DNA of 64,000 nt from Sthenelais limicola (Eukaryota > Annelida > Polychaeta > Phyllodocida > Sigalionidae), in assembly GCA_942159475.1 (NCBI GenBank), contig OW804095.1, positions 94,005,740-94,069,739 on the forward strand, read 5' to 3'. The notes below the pieces were generated by a model. The model was not told the origin of the DNA. It made no database searches and saw only the letters and a program-made list of their open reading frames with translations. Of the stretch, positions 10,204 to 21,564 are shown in pieces. Position 1 is the first letter of the stretch, and the number at the start of each line of letters is the position of its first letter. The position numbers and the translations under genes were made by a program.

Positions 10204-10215
10204 AGGGAGGGCATG

Positions 10216-11640
10216 AGGGAGCGATAAAAGGTGAAGCCACCGCCATCGTTTTTGACTGAAGTTATTAAAACTGAGAGTGCTGCTTTACAATTAGTATAAT
10301 CAGATGATCTAATGGGCTTTAACATGGGCTAACCCTAATGTAAAACCTACAAATCCGCCATTAGGAACCCTATACTCTTTGTGTACACGCTTCCAGAAAA
10401 GGTCCTGATGCCTATTTTGATATCGAAGCTGCCCTATTGACCTCTGGGTCAGGAGTTGGCGAGCCAATGTCCTGTAGGCCTTCATGAATGACCCTCATGT
10501 GGAATTATAAAACCTATTTATGATCACACATAATATCGACCCAACACCAGTAAGTATTATCCCGACATTCACAGTCAATGTGATCATGGAAGTGTGGTTA
10601 GTGATACTGTACAAGTTTATCCTTACATATGTTGATCAGTAAATTGCCGGTTGATTTATGATAATCTGCCGCTTTTCCCCATGGTCAACCTAATTATTCC
10701 CCCATCACAGATCAGGGTATGTTCACATGGGTGATTCTGTGCCTAGAGCGTTTTTCCTATTTAGCAAATAACTTTATTTCATCAAATTATCTCCCTACTA
10801 TAGTGTTTCTAAAACGTCATAATAGATCATTCAAACATGGCCTAACTAGTTAAGCGATCGTAATTAATGTCCAATTTGGAAATAAATCGGGCCATTTATA
10901 AAGTTTTAGTAGCCGATCTTTGGATTCTGCTGGGGTTGTGGATAGTGATAAATTACTGTTTCGAACGGATGTAGTCAATTATGATAGCGGAAGAAGTAAA
11001 TTAATTTTCGGATGTCGTAAATTACAATAGCTGGCAGTGGTTGCAGCGTTTCCGCTCATTCACTTGCCTCATCACAAGTTGTTTGTTGTCGATTCCGCAT
11101 TCAGTTTGGAATGTTTATAAAGTCCTGGTGCTCTAACGGGCCTTGGGGTTTATAAATTCCTCAGACACCAAACCTCGGGAAATTAATCCCATAATAAAAG
11201 TATAAATGCAATTACAAACTGAATTATAAAATAAGGAGTCAAAGTTTGTTTCGTTTGTTTCATGCCACCATATTAGTTTTTTTTCTATCGTTAAGTACAG
11301 AAATATGCATAACAAGTTATTTCCTTATTTTTCCAACATATCAGACATACAAATCACAATTTTTTCTTACAAATCTATATTTAGATGACATACTGGTTTA
11401 TCAAGCCAAACACTTTCTGCAGTTGTGGGTATGACGGTGGTTTATTCCAGTATAAGGGCAGGAAATAACATCCTAGTTATTGACTCGGAGTCCAACTTCT
11501 AGTTTGGCCTAAATCTTTCTTCATGACTTCTAACCGCAATTCGCAATTCTCAGGGATGGAACTATATATAATTTCTTATATATTCTCATTTTTGTAAAGC
11601 AAACTTTAAGTTATAGGGCAGCCAAATACAGCTTTCAATA
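10216..11640. other. No gene recognised
   Basis: AT-rich DNA with no supported coding, RNA or repeat feature. Short ORFs near 11133-11434 overlap antisense and look random. Confidence 0.4.
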
Positions 11641-11644
11641 TGTA

Positions 11645-12208
11645 GTAGAGCACTTCAAATACCTCGGCACAACACCAGATCACAACCTTAATGCACAGAA
11701 ACAAATAAATGCAATAGCACAAGCCACAAACAATAAAAACCTATGTACATGCTAGCACACATCAGGCACATGCATGCTCACCAAACAAATAAGACTGAAG
11801 ATCTACAAAGCAATGATTCTACCCTTCCTTAACTACAACTCATCAATATACAATTTCGCAACACAGGCAAACACAAACCAACTTGAACTCATCCAAACAA
11901 GAGCAGTCCGAATCATTACACTAACAGAGAAATATGAATCAGTAGCCAACATATTGCCATCTCTAGGTCTGGAACCACTAGAACTAAGAAGAACAAAACA
12001 CTTATTATCTCTCATGTACAGACGATCCTGGGATGCACCCATAGGCTCTAACACCCACACAAAAAACCCCCTCTCCCAACATAGTCACAACCTACCACTT
12101 CCCATGCCAAAAACAGACTCCCTCAAAAATGCCCCCTGCTACAAGGAACGCCCTCACTTCAATTGCTACCAAACCAAACTCATCAAACATAGACCAAGGG
12201 CAGGCTGA
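11645..12208 (+). pseudogene. LINE (non-LTR) reverse transcriptase C-terminal fragment
   Basis: Translation from 11645 gives VEHFKYLGT, the post-catalytic motif of LINE reverse transcriptases. After an in-frame TAG at 11753-11755 it continues as a 144-codon ORF (11774-12208) with KIYKAMILPFLNY and NQLELIQTRAVRIIT, typical of the thumb/C-terminal region (Jockey/CR1-like). The catalytic FADD box and everything upstream are missing. The stop codon and 5' truncation mark it as dead. The region after it (12209-12430) consists of degenerate repeats. Confidence 0.8.
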
Positions 12209-12430
12209 ATCTACAAGCTAACAAAAAAACAAAGCAAAGATCACCACCACCAACTACAAACGGCAACAGCATGCTTTGTTGACAAGATGCCCTAAACCAA
12301 ACCACTGCAAACAACAAGCCGTAAGCAGTATCTTCACACTATACCAAAACCAAACGCACCAAGCATGGTCCCTGGGCATGCTGTATCTACAAGCTGCCCA
12401 AACCAAACAACCACAAACGACAAATCCCTC
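12195..12430 (+). repeat. Degenerate tandem repeat after LINE fragment
   Basis: Segments containing CTACAAGCT...AAACCAAAC...CAAAC recur near 12202, 12268 and 12376 (the last two about 109 bp apart). They may be a repetitive 3' UTR of the LINE. Confidence 0.5.
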
Positions 12431-13224
12431 CCACACTCACACCAGTGAGTACAGTTCAGCAGCATTTTTGCTCTGATGGCACAGTTTCGTGAAGCTTTTA
12501 TCATATTATAGAACGTAATATAGCTAGACACAGCAGTAGGTGGAAGACCAGTTAATGGTTATTCTGTATTGAATTATTGCCCGTGAGCCCAGTTTCTTGA
12601 TATGTAACTCCATTACTTGTAACATTCATTGTACACTTTGCATACCTATCTACTATTCAATTGTCATCTTAGAAAGGATTAGGTTTAAACACATTCTAAA
12701 TAAAAAAAAAAGATACAAAAAAACATTTCCCAAGAGACCAAGCCAAGGTCGTTCAAAGGACCAAGCGAAAGTCAAGGTTGTCCTAAGGAACGTTGCCAAA
12801 GTACTGCATGGGGCAGGGTTATTTTGGCCTGACGAATTTGGCATATCATGCACGCCTTGTCAAATAGATTCACAGCTAATCCAAATATGTATCCCATAGG
12901 AAAATGCATTAGTTTGTATATCAAATGCAATCACCTTCTATTAAATATGGAATTGTCTGACTAGATTAATTAAATAATAAATAAATACTGCTAATCTCTC
13001 TGCCGAAAAATGATACGCATCAGTTGAAAAAATAGTATAACAACATAACATACATACATCATTTCTATGTTGTCTATAACACATCTACAGTTTATCACAA
13101 AAGTACTGACGATTTCAATTGAAACTGTACGATCTGGAGAATTATTCTACAATTAATCCTGATGGCGATCCTGGCGATTTGGAACAAGTATGTGACAGTC
13201 TAGGTTTAAAATAGTCTCTTTAAC
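12431..13224. other. No gene recognised
   Basis: A 100-codon ORF at 12597-12899 is interrupted compositionally by lysine-rich AT sequence and has no family signal. Confidence 0.4.
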
Positions 13225-13340
13225 CAAATGTAATCACTGTTTGACTTATAGGACTGAATTCATCAATACTCTGCTGCTGTTATAATGTTTAAGCAAGAAT
13301 TTGATCCTTCAGTCAGTCGTACTCATGTATACATTCTCAG
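13225..13340 (+). repeat. Dispersed repeat family R1, copy 2
   Basis: It matches the 9970 copy over GGACTGAATTCATCAATACT and the following CTGCTGCTG...AAGCAAGAATTTG. Confidence 0.55.
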
Positions 13341-14305
13341 AAAAATGGGTTAATTTGATTTGAGTGCGGCAGTTCTTCCCCAGAGTAAAGAGGAAGCCAT
13401 GTGGTATATGTATTGATAGAATACAGGATTTCCCCATGGGCTTAATATATTTGGACATGGCACAAATGATTTAGGCATACCACAACCTGGGAGATCTTAA
13501 AGATTTTAAATAAGCAATGGAAAGACATAATCCAACTAAATCCTTCTGTGTTGACATGTTATGAGTCGAGTCGAGTGGTACCAAACTGGATATAATGGCA
13601 GCCTGGAATAAGGCCAGTTCACTAAGCTCTAAGTGTATTGATCATATTATACTTATATTGCTTCTGTAAATCGAATGTAGTATAGCGATCTAAAGTATGT
13701 ACAATTTGTACAAACAAATTTCATAATAGGTAATAATCAATGTTATTTGTGTTTTAGGCCCTTGATATGCGCCATGTAAATTGATAAGCAGAAAAACCAA
13801 ATGAAAGTTTATCAGTGATGAGTTCAAATTTTGATACTGTAATAGGTAGATGGATTTAGGTATTTGTATGCCTTCGCTACAATATAATACTCCATCTCAC
13901 TACTACATAAAAGGTATACAAAATCAAGAAATAATTTTCCAAGGAGCACTTACTAACTTGAATGCATATATCAATAAGAACGGTATGAAATGGTGGTTCA
14001 ATGGTAATGCTCCAAATTTGCACATCAGAAAAAATAAGTATATATCAAGATGATTATTACGTCAAATACACAACGAGTAAATACACAAGAGGTAAATTCA
14101 CCTGTGCCCATGGTTCAGGAATAATTCTCCAAATATCTTTCCAGAGATGCTTATTACATAGCCAAGCTATCTGGTGTTTAGGAATTTCCCATCAACCAAT
14201 CATCTAAGTCAGTGCAGCAGTACAATATTTTCTAACAGTACATGACTTAAGAATCAGAAATTGAGCCTTACAATCCAATAGAAATACAGTGTTTTCTTAT
14301 AGTAT
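13341..14305. other. No gene recognised
   Basis: AT-rich intergenic sequence. The left part of the downstream LINE's 3' UTR probably lies at its right edge. Confidence 0.4.
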
Positions 14306-15666
14306 CTACAACTCATCGTCATATCTCCGCCACATTTCAATCTTCAGATCTCTTACAAAAGTATTCTTGTCCCTTGACACCCTTAAAAACATAGGCAAGT
14401 TGTTCCACAATTTCTTACTCTTATAAACATGAAATTTTACTTTGCTCTTATTATTCTGATCATGCCTGGTTCTCTTTTTCTAAGGGGAAACTGGTTGTTT
14501 TCGAGAATTTCATAGTTGTGTCTCCTATCAAAAAGAAGTTTCAATGCAGAAATTTCGGCTCTCTTTTCCAGAGGCAAAATCTTAGAGGCTTCAACTAGTT
14601 CTGCATTTGTTTTTTCATTGCCGTAGGCAAGTCGAAGGGCTTTTTGCCTTACGTGTTGGATTCTTTTCTTTAAGCATTTACCTGTGCTCAGATGTTGGAA
14701 ATTGGAGAATTATAGGATTGGAAGGATATATAGGTCTTGACCAGCCTAACACAGATGTCTGGGGTCATGTATTTCTGTCTCCTCCTAAGATCTGCAATCT
14801 TCCAACTAGCTGAATTTATTTGACCTTTAAGATAGGATTTTATCGATAGATCATCTCTGATAACTGTGATACTTCAAATATTGCACTCTTGATAAGGTTT
14901 TCCCTAGACAGTTTAGATCTCCAAAATTCTTAGCCGTTCTTTTGTTTCCGAAAATTTGGTAAATTGGTAAAGGTCTTGTTTGCATTTGCTTGTAATTTGT
15001 TTGTTTGACACCATTCCAAGGATTTGTTTACAGAGGACTGGGCATCCTTATGCAAAGACACAATATTGCACCAGAACGACAGCATCATCGGTGAACAAAA
15101 AGATTTTCCCAGGGAAATCAACAGAAACCAGATCTTTAATGAAGATATTGAACAATAAATATAATGGGCCTAACAGGGAGTCCTGGGCGACCCCACTGTT
15201 GACCCCCACCATGTTTGATCTCAAGTTCCCACTTTTGACAAATTGCCTTCAATTTTGAAAAAAAAAATTCAATCAAAGCAATTAGAGTTGGTCCTAGACC
15301 AATTTCTCTTAGTTTGTCTAAAAACAAAACATGATTTACCAAATTAAAAGCTTTGCATACATCAAAGTAAATAACAACCACAATTTTTCTTTCTTCTAAA
15401 TTTTCTATAATAGTTTCCTGGACATCAAACAATGCATCAGAAGTGGACAAACCCTTACGAAAACCGTACTGATTTGGGTAGATAAAATTGGTATCTTCTA
15501 AAAAATTGTACAATTTGTCATAGATTATTTTCTCTGTGACCTTACTAGTCATGGGCACCAGAGTAATAGCTCTCCCATTGTTAATATCTTTGGTGTCACC
15601 CTTTTTACTTCTCTGGTTTTTTAACCTGAGAGTTAGGTGATCGGGTACCATTATGCCAATCATCAT
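14306..15666 (-). pseudogene. Decayed LINE reverse transcriptase (ORF2-like)
   Basis: On the minus strand an uninterrupted 176-codon segment (15136-15666) carries RT fingers/palm motifs: KGDTKDINNGRAITLVP, NQYGFRKGLST and YFDVCKAFNLVNH, i.e. the first catalytic aspartate region. A frameshifted block around 14930-15121 corresponds to the ADD-box region and following motif (LEWCQTNKLQANANKT). From about 14660 to the stop at 14306-14308 the C-terminal domain reads through RAEISALKLLFDRRH and LWNNLPMF. Several frameshifts and stops separate these blocks, so the protein is broken. The 5' endonuclease domain is absent. It resembles Jockey/CR1-type elements; clade not resolved by eye. Confidence 0.85.
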
Positions 15667-15834
15667 TATCTTTTCAATCCATCATGAATGTGTGAGATGA
15701 TTGTGGGGTAACAATCAGTGTGAAATCATCTGTCTGATCAGTTCACATGTTTGCAGAAGGCTTATCTACTCCACCCATGTACCACCCATTTCTCACCTCC
15801 ACCACTCCACCCTGCCCCCGTCTGGTTATTACAT

Positions 15835-15945
15835 AATAAGACAAACCAGGCCTGCCACTCCTTCCCTTGCCTTCCAGCTCCCTCCCTCCCTCCCTTGCCT
15901 TTCACCCATTACCCCCATCTCTCTTTCTCTCTCTCACTCTTGAGT
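15835..15945. repeat. Pyrimidine-rich tract
   Basis: CCTCCCTCCCTCCC and CTCTCTTTCTCTCTC runs on the + strand. Overlapping proline/leucine-rich ORFs here (15701-16080) are artefacts of this composition. Confidence 0.7.
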
Positions 15946-16648
15946 GCTGTTTTAGTGCATTCTACTAATTTTAGAGAGATGCACATACAAAATTTCTTAC
16001 TTTTAATGTCCTTAAAAACCCAAAATCATAATTACTTTAACAGACCTTTTACTGCAGACTTAACGACTTATCATGCATGACAGCTGTAGAAATTAGAGTA
16101 AACTAAAGGATGATCGAGGGTATTTCCCAAAGTAAATAGATCAGCCTGATTTTTTCACACTTTGTACTCCAAAACATGCTGATTTCAAATGTAATTTTTT
16201 TAAGGGGAGTTCTTGAACTAGATTTTTTGCTATTTCCGTTTGAAAATAAAGTTATTTAATTAATTCAATATGGCCGTCTATGGAGAAAAGGATGTTTTTG
16301 AAACGTTTTATCCATTTTAAACCATACATTGTAAATACAGTTGGCTGATTCTTTAGTATATCATAGTTTAAAGAATATGTTTTCTGAAAATAACAAGAAA
16401 ATTGGGGGTTTCCAGATTACTTTAGGAGCTGCAGGTCCCCAAACTTGACAGTGCAGTGGGTGAGCGTGACTGACAGATCACCTCCGCCTGGATAGACAGG
16501 CAGGCATTATCATTCAAAACTGATATGTCAGCTTAGCATTTTCTATTATACTTTTGTCCCTGTATGTCAGAAGCCTTTACCCAATAGCTAAACTTTTTTT
16601 TCTTTAAAAAAAACGTCCATTTTTCATAAAAACGCTCAGTAGAATAGC
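15946..16648. other. No gene recognised
   Basis: AT-rich intergenic sequence without supported features. Confidence 0.4.
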
Positions 16649-16800
16649 TACCCTATGGGCATTTGAGTGCAATCATTGCACTCACTATTGCGTTCACATA
16701 GCGCAATGATTGTGCAATGTGACCGCAATGGGTGTAACCACTTATTGCGCTATGTGACCGCAATAGCCATTGCGCAATGAAAACGCTACGTGACTGCAAT
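16649..16800. repeat. GCAAT-rich foldback repeat, copy 1
   Basis: It begins TACCCTATGGGCA and is packed with ATTGCACTC, GCGCAAT and GACCGCAAT motifs in both orientations. The same edge (as reverse complement TGCCCATAGGGTA) closes the related block at 27561-27918, so these belong to one family. Confidence 0.7.
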
Positions 16801-16859
16801 AGAACGGGCTTTTTTTGCAGTCAGAAATCTATTTTTAGCGCAGCAGGAGCGTCGTGGTC

Positions 16860-16935
16860 CAGGCTTCAGGGGGGGATGGGGGTGGTCAATTTCGCGGGGG
16901 GGACGGGGATGGTCAATTTTGCGGGGGTGAAAACG
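16860..16935 (+). repeat. G-rich duplicated motif
   Basis: GGTCAATTT followed by CGCGGGGG or GCGGGGG occurs twice, about 30 bp apart, with runs of 5-7 G. G-quadruplex potential on the + strand. Confidence 0.6.
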
Positions 16936-17663
16936 GAAAATATTAGCTTTAATTATGGTTTGTTTATATAGGGGTATGTGGTATGATGAGTTATTATCGG
17001 TGAAATTGAAGCAAGAGAAGACAAGACAATGGTTACATACAGTTTACTTCTTTATTATTCAATTCGAAAGTAGATAAAAATAAACCAATATCATGAGTAA
17101 CAATAACCATTAGAGTTATACAAATAATACAAGTTGAGAGGCAGGCACTAGGCAGCTGCTACCACTCACACAGACTCACTACCATCTGCCGGGCTTCAAG
17201 GCCCTGCTCCCGGTAGTGGTGTAGGGTGAGTGCCCTCCGCTATAAGGAATTCCGCTAAACTCCCAATGCTATATCACTGCACTGAGTTGCTAGTGGAACC
17301 CTAGCTGACAAGGGACTGATTGAGGCCGCCACACATACATAGCTCTACCGTATATTCCAATGCAAGGTTTGGGTCTACTCTGGGGTAGATGGACATACTA
17401 GTCAGTCCAGTAACGATCAACCTTTTTAAAGGTTTTTATACTTAAAAAAAGAACAAAATGTCGATGGATCACATGAAATGAACTTTGCTGGTGCCTAGTG
17501 TCCCTAGTGTTACACTACATATGTAGGAGAGGGGGAGCATTCACAGAGGCAATGGGGGCAGGGCAAATGGTGCACCACCGATTTTAGGTGTTTCACTTGG
17601 GCTCTACCTAAAGGCAGTTTGAAATGAAATAAACCTTATGGACGGAAATTCTTCTACATAAAG
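16936..17663. other. No gene recognised
   Basis: Between 17160 and 17400 the DNA is less AT-rich than its surroundings and could be an old LTR or UTR relic, but no paired copy was found in the window. Confidence 0.3.
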
Positions 17664-17822
17664 AGAAGTGAGTGAGTGAGATTGGTTGCTTTACGCCCTT
17701 ATCAACACTTTGAAGTGTTATATCAAGGGCGGGAGAGCTGAGAGGGAGGCAGTTTATGATCATACCCAGGAAATAAGAGATAGAAAAGTAGGGAGAGAGA
17801 GACAGAGAAAAGAGAGAGAAAT
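17664..17822 (+). repeat. SINE-like dispersed repeat, copy 1
   Basis: It opens with GTGAGTGAGTGAGATTGG and then TTTACGCCCTTATC, followed by an imperfect hairpin (CGCCCTTATCAACACTT against AAGTGTTATATCAAGGGCG) and a GA-rich tail. An inverted copy of about the same length lies at 47948-48098. The layout resembles a GTGAGTGAGTGAG...TTTACGCC repeat I know from mollusc genomes; that comparison is from memory. Confidence 0.75.
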
Positions 17823-19234
17823 TCGGCCATTTTACATTTAATGAAGAATAGAACAGAACACCGGATGTCAATCTCATCAATGTTTTAGTGAATTGCCTTA
17901 CTACAATACCTATCCTTTCATTTGAGAACTATTAAAGATAACATTAAATTCACTCACTTCATTATTACGTACAAATCTAATTACCAAAGATCCAATACTA
18001 GTTCTTGACAGTTCTAATACCCTTCATATCATATTACAGACATGGATTTATATCATAACGCACATACAAATTCAATCACAATGACATATCAGAACTCCAC
18101 ATAAAGTATCAAATCTCAGATCATGACATAACTTATTACACTTATCATTGCTTTGTCTATTGATATTTTATGCGCAATCGTTATACATGTGATGTTACAT
18201 AAGGGCATTTCTCAAGAAACGTCGACAAGGGCCCTATTAACATGTGGAAACAAAATATCCAAGTCCAAGCCTCATATTTCTATTAATAGATAGAATAGTT
18301 GTATAAGCATACAACTTTAGGAAGGTCACATAGACATGTCAAGATATTTAATGTTTTTGAATTTAAAAAAAAAAAAATCAAATAGTCGCCGAGGTATAAG
18401 CATGGATATTCACTTCATTCAGGTACAATAATATTATTTCACCAAAAGGTGGATTATTACAGCCTCATCAAGTATAGATTACAATAGTGTACTAGCAATG
18501 ATTAAGAAAATCGGTAGAAATATTATTCGTTCTTTAGGAAGAAGGAGCATGATTTTAGGAATACATACATACCATTTGTAGATTGGAATTGACAAAGATA
18601 TGACATAGACAAAGAACGTTAAAAAAATCAAAATTGCAATTAAATTCCTGGAATCAACCACATACAATATACATATGAATTTGATTTTCTGGGGATGTAC
18701 AGTTGACAAATCTTTAAGTGTATCTAGAGATAAGGAGCGTCCTCTTAGGAAATCATACATATTAGCCCCCCACACCCCCAACTTTGCTCGTAAAGACTGA
18801 CAAATTTCTGACGAAATTCGGTGAGTTTGTATGGGCAAACCTATGACGTTGTTTATGTCATTAATTTTGGAAGTTTTGATTAAAGCTTTAGTCTATATGA
18901 TCGGGAATATGCTTTAGACTAACTATGCATGCCAAAATCTGTTCAATATATTGAGGTTTGGCTGTAACTCAGCACAACAAAACCCTGAAAATTGTTAATT
19001 ATATTCAAAGTAAATTGAAGGAACAGCCTGAATTAAGGGTGATTCCCCGTAGCTTCCAAAATCTCCCTTCTTCATTATATTATTTCACTCGACAATCAAC
19101 TATATTATACAGTTCCATTTGCATTTAGCACTAATATTATAGATTGAAAAGCACAACCCAGATCATCCTTATTAAAGTGAAACATTCTAGGGGTGGGATC
19201 AGGATCATAGTCAACTGCGAACTGTTGGTGCTAC
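17823..19234. other. No gene recognised
   Basis: AT-rich DNA. A 119-codon minus-strand ORF (18479-18838) was considered and rejected; see the rejected list. Confidence 0.4.
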
Positions 19235-19363
19235 TGGCATTCCTAGCCTGCTTGGCCCGGTAGTTTGACTTGGATCCAGCAGCCTGCAGGTTGTGGCAAA
19301 TAATGATGTGTATCACTGAATCAACGTCCTTCTTTACATTTGGCCTGGTGGTCTTGACTGCCT
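19235..19363 (-). CDS. Candidate internal exon of an unidentified minus-strand gene
   Basis: On the minus strand a good acceptor (TTTTTCCTGTTTC...CACAG) precedes an open frame encoding AVKTTRPNVKKDVDSVIHII and then CHNLQAAGSKSNYRAKQARN. Composition looks like real protein (mixed charge, no repeats). The donor is weak; the nearest candidate is GTAGCA at 19234-19229, and the frame stays open beyond it to a TAA near 19138. Direct joining to the exon at 20102-20337 would hit a stop, so an exon between them would be needed if both belong to one gene. Function unknown. Confidence 0.3.
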
Positions 19364-20101
19364 CTGTGATATGATGAAACAGGAAAAATGTTAATCAAAT
19401 TGAATAATTCTTCACTAATTGTTACACATATACTGTATTTACATCGTATTATTGATATATTACAGATCTTGCATCATATGTATATGACTTTTGATTTGTA
19501 ACTTCATTTGCAAATGAAGGGAATTATATATTGGTTAACAGTGGTCGAAATAAGGAGAAAAAACAGGTAGCTCCACTACGGAAGCTAATTACGGAATCAG
19601 GTTGCCCACCATAATTTCTGGTTGCCCTGTAAATGCCACAATTATTTTTGATTGAATAAATATTAATAATCCATAATTTTTTTTAAAAAAAACAACCCTT
19701 ATTGGAACCCCTGAATATAACGTCTAACTGACATACAAATATTCACTGGATTGGTCCATAAATGAGACCGAAAATTAAAACAAAAATCCTCCACATTTGG
19801 ATCATGGATGTTCAAGATTTCATCTCAAATCATGTCACCCTAAAGCACTAAGTTCACTTCTTGTAAGATAGTATCCTATATGTTAGTAGCCTAGTAGTAT
19901 AATCATCTATATGCTAGATGTTTACTGAGTCCATCTCCATTAAAACTTGATGCTAACAGTTATCTCATCTACCACAATATAATATCATGTTTCCGTTGTG
20001 ATGTTAATTGTTTTGACTGTCCCATCGAGTCGAACAAAGGTTAGGCTGTGGTTCTAAACCCGAAATATAATGAAAATATTTATGAAATGACATAGTCATA
20101 C

Positions 20102-20337
20102 CTGTCTTTCAAACGCAACTTCTTAGTAGAAGGTCCCCTGGCAGTGTTACCCAGGACTCTGTTGGCTGTGTTCTGTAGTCTATAGTGTTTTTTATAGTGA
20201 GTTACTAGTTGGGTCAGGAGGCTGCCATATCTGCTACTAAAGATCTGGTCCATATCTCCATCAGTTAACTTTGGATAGCTTTCCACGATCATACTGGTAA
20301 CAATTGCAAGATCCTGCCATTTGGGATAGGTTTCCAA
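20102..20337 (-). CDS. Candidate internal exon of an unidentified minus-strand gene
   Basis: Read on the minus strand, TTTTTATTGCAG at its 5' side is an acceptor and GACAG|GTATGA at its 3' side a donor. The 236-bp interval is fully open and encodes about 78 residues, including LETYPKWQDLAIVTSMIVES and YGSLLTQLVTHYKKHYR, then a basic end (STKKLRLKDR). The hydrophobic spacing suggests helices. The YPK...SYPKL pattern is loosely like invertebrate SAM-domain-type uncharacterised proteins, but I do not assign a family. Exon phase is 0 at the start and 2 at the end. No partner exon is certain. Confidence 0.5.
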
Positions 20338-20401
20338 CTGCAATAAAAATGATCAAAATATACATATTGATTATGGTCTTATAATCATAAATGCATGGAT
20401 T

Positions 20402-20753
20402 AAGTGTTTTTAATCATAGCAATGTTTAGAGCAAACCACTGGATAAATATAAACTGGAAAATATAAACCTTGACAGACATTCCCCGACCCAGGGGAATGT
20501 CCTTGATACTTCGGTAAACTAAGGGAAATCCCCGCCTGGGTGGGGGCATATTTTCTTAGACATCCCCCTACCATTCTCCCTTACCTTGGGGGGTGGGGCT
20601 TGGAAGGGGGGGATGTAAATGACAAGTGCATTACCGTACATTTGATTTTTAAACACATTGATCCTTTGTACTATACTAGAAATATGTATATGACAGATTC
20701 TCACGAAGTGTTTTTAATCATAGCAATGTTTAGAGCAAACCACTGGATAAATA
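20402..20753 (+). repeat. 48-bp direct repeat pair flanking 256 bp
   Basis: The 48 bp starting AAGTGTTTTTAATCATAGCA at 20402-20449 is repeated exactly at 20706-20753. Between the copies lies a hairpin (GACATTCCCC/GGGGAATGTC, 20476-20501) and GC-rich sequence unlike the flanks. It could be a duplication caused by insertion of the middle segment. Confidence 0.85.
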
Positions 20754-21564
20754 GATAACAATGAACCCACTCGACAAAAAGGTCTTTGGAGCCCAGATTA
20801 ATATTGACAGACTTTATAGCATCGAGCATGAGGAAAGTACTAAATAATTTTAAAATCACCCAAAAGAGTGTCTATGTACTGTGCCAGAAATTATTTGTTT
20901 AACTGAAGGGTTTTTGGTTCTGAACTTTTCTTGAATACAGCATTAGTTAGGCCTACTCACCATTACATTCAAGGATTCATTTTAAACGCATCCAAATATT
21001 TTTCTTAATGCCTGATGTCATTAAATATTTTATTTTCAATTTTAGATTTTACTTTGAAAGGTTAAAGTAACTCTCTGTTCTCATATTAGCGTCTGAGAAT
21101 TATTTGTGTTGTACATAAGGTAATACAGGGATGTCATTAGGTGCTGGCAGATGGCTATTTTTGCTGGCTATAATGGCTCTGATTGCCGGCTAGGTGTGGG
21201 TGGGGGAGAATTTGAAAAGTTATTTATGATTGTAATCTAGGAAATTAGTGCACCATCAATTGTACTCATCCACAACAAAACGTACTCGTTATTTACGAGT
21301 ACAAAGCACTTACTTAGATCCCTGCTTTAGTAATATTACCAACCCTCTGTTTCAAAAGCTGCTTTTGAAATTCCTGCATGTAAATTAATCCAATCTAGTA
21401 TCTTATCCAACTGCTGATGTTGTCTGATTTAGCTCGTTTGATTAATTATTTTTAAACATCCAAGTATATCATTACAAAAAAATATTACGTCCATATATAC
21501 ATACAAGATGTGTACAACAATCATTGAATAATGATCATTGGAATATAAAAAACTTCCAAAATAT
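20754..21564. other. No gene recognised
   Basis: AT-rich intergenic DNA up to the candidate retrocopy insertion. Confidence 0.4.

Noticed and set aside
18479..18838. 119-codon minus-strand ORF as a membrane protein
   Set aside because: The second half is hydrophobic only because of T-rich sequence; there is no splice support or conserved motif, and the first half matches nothing recognised.
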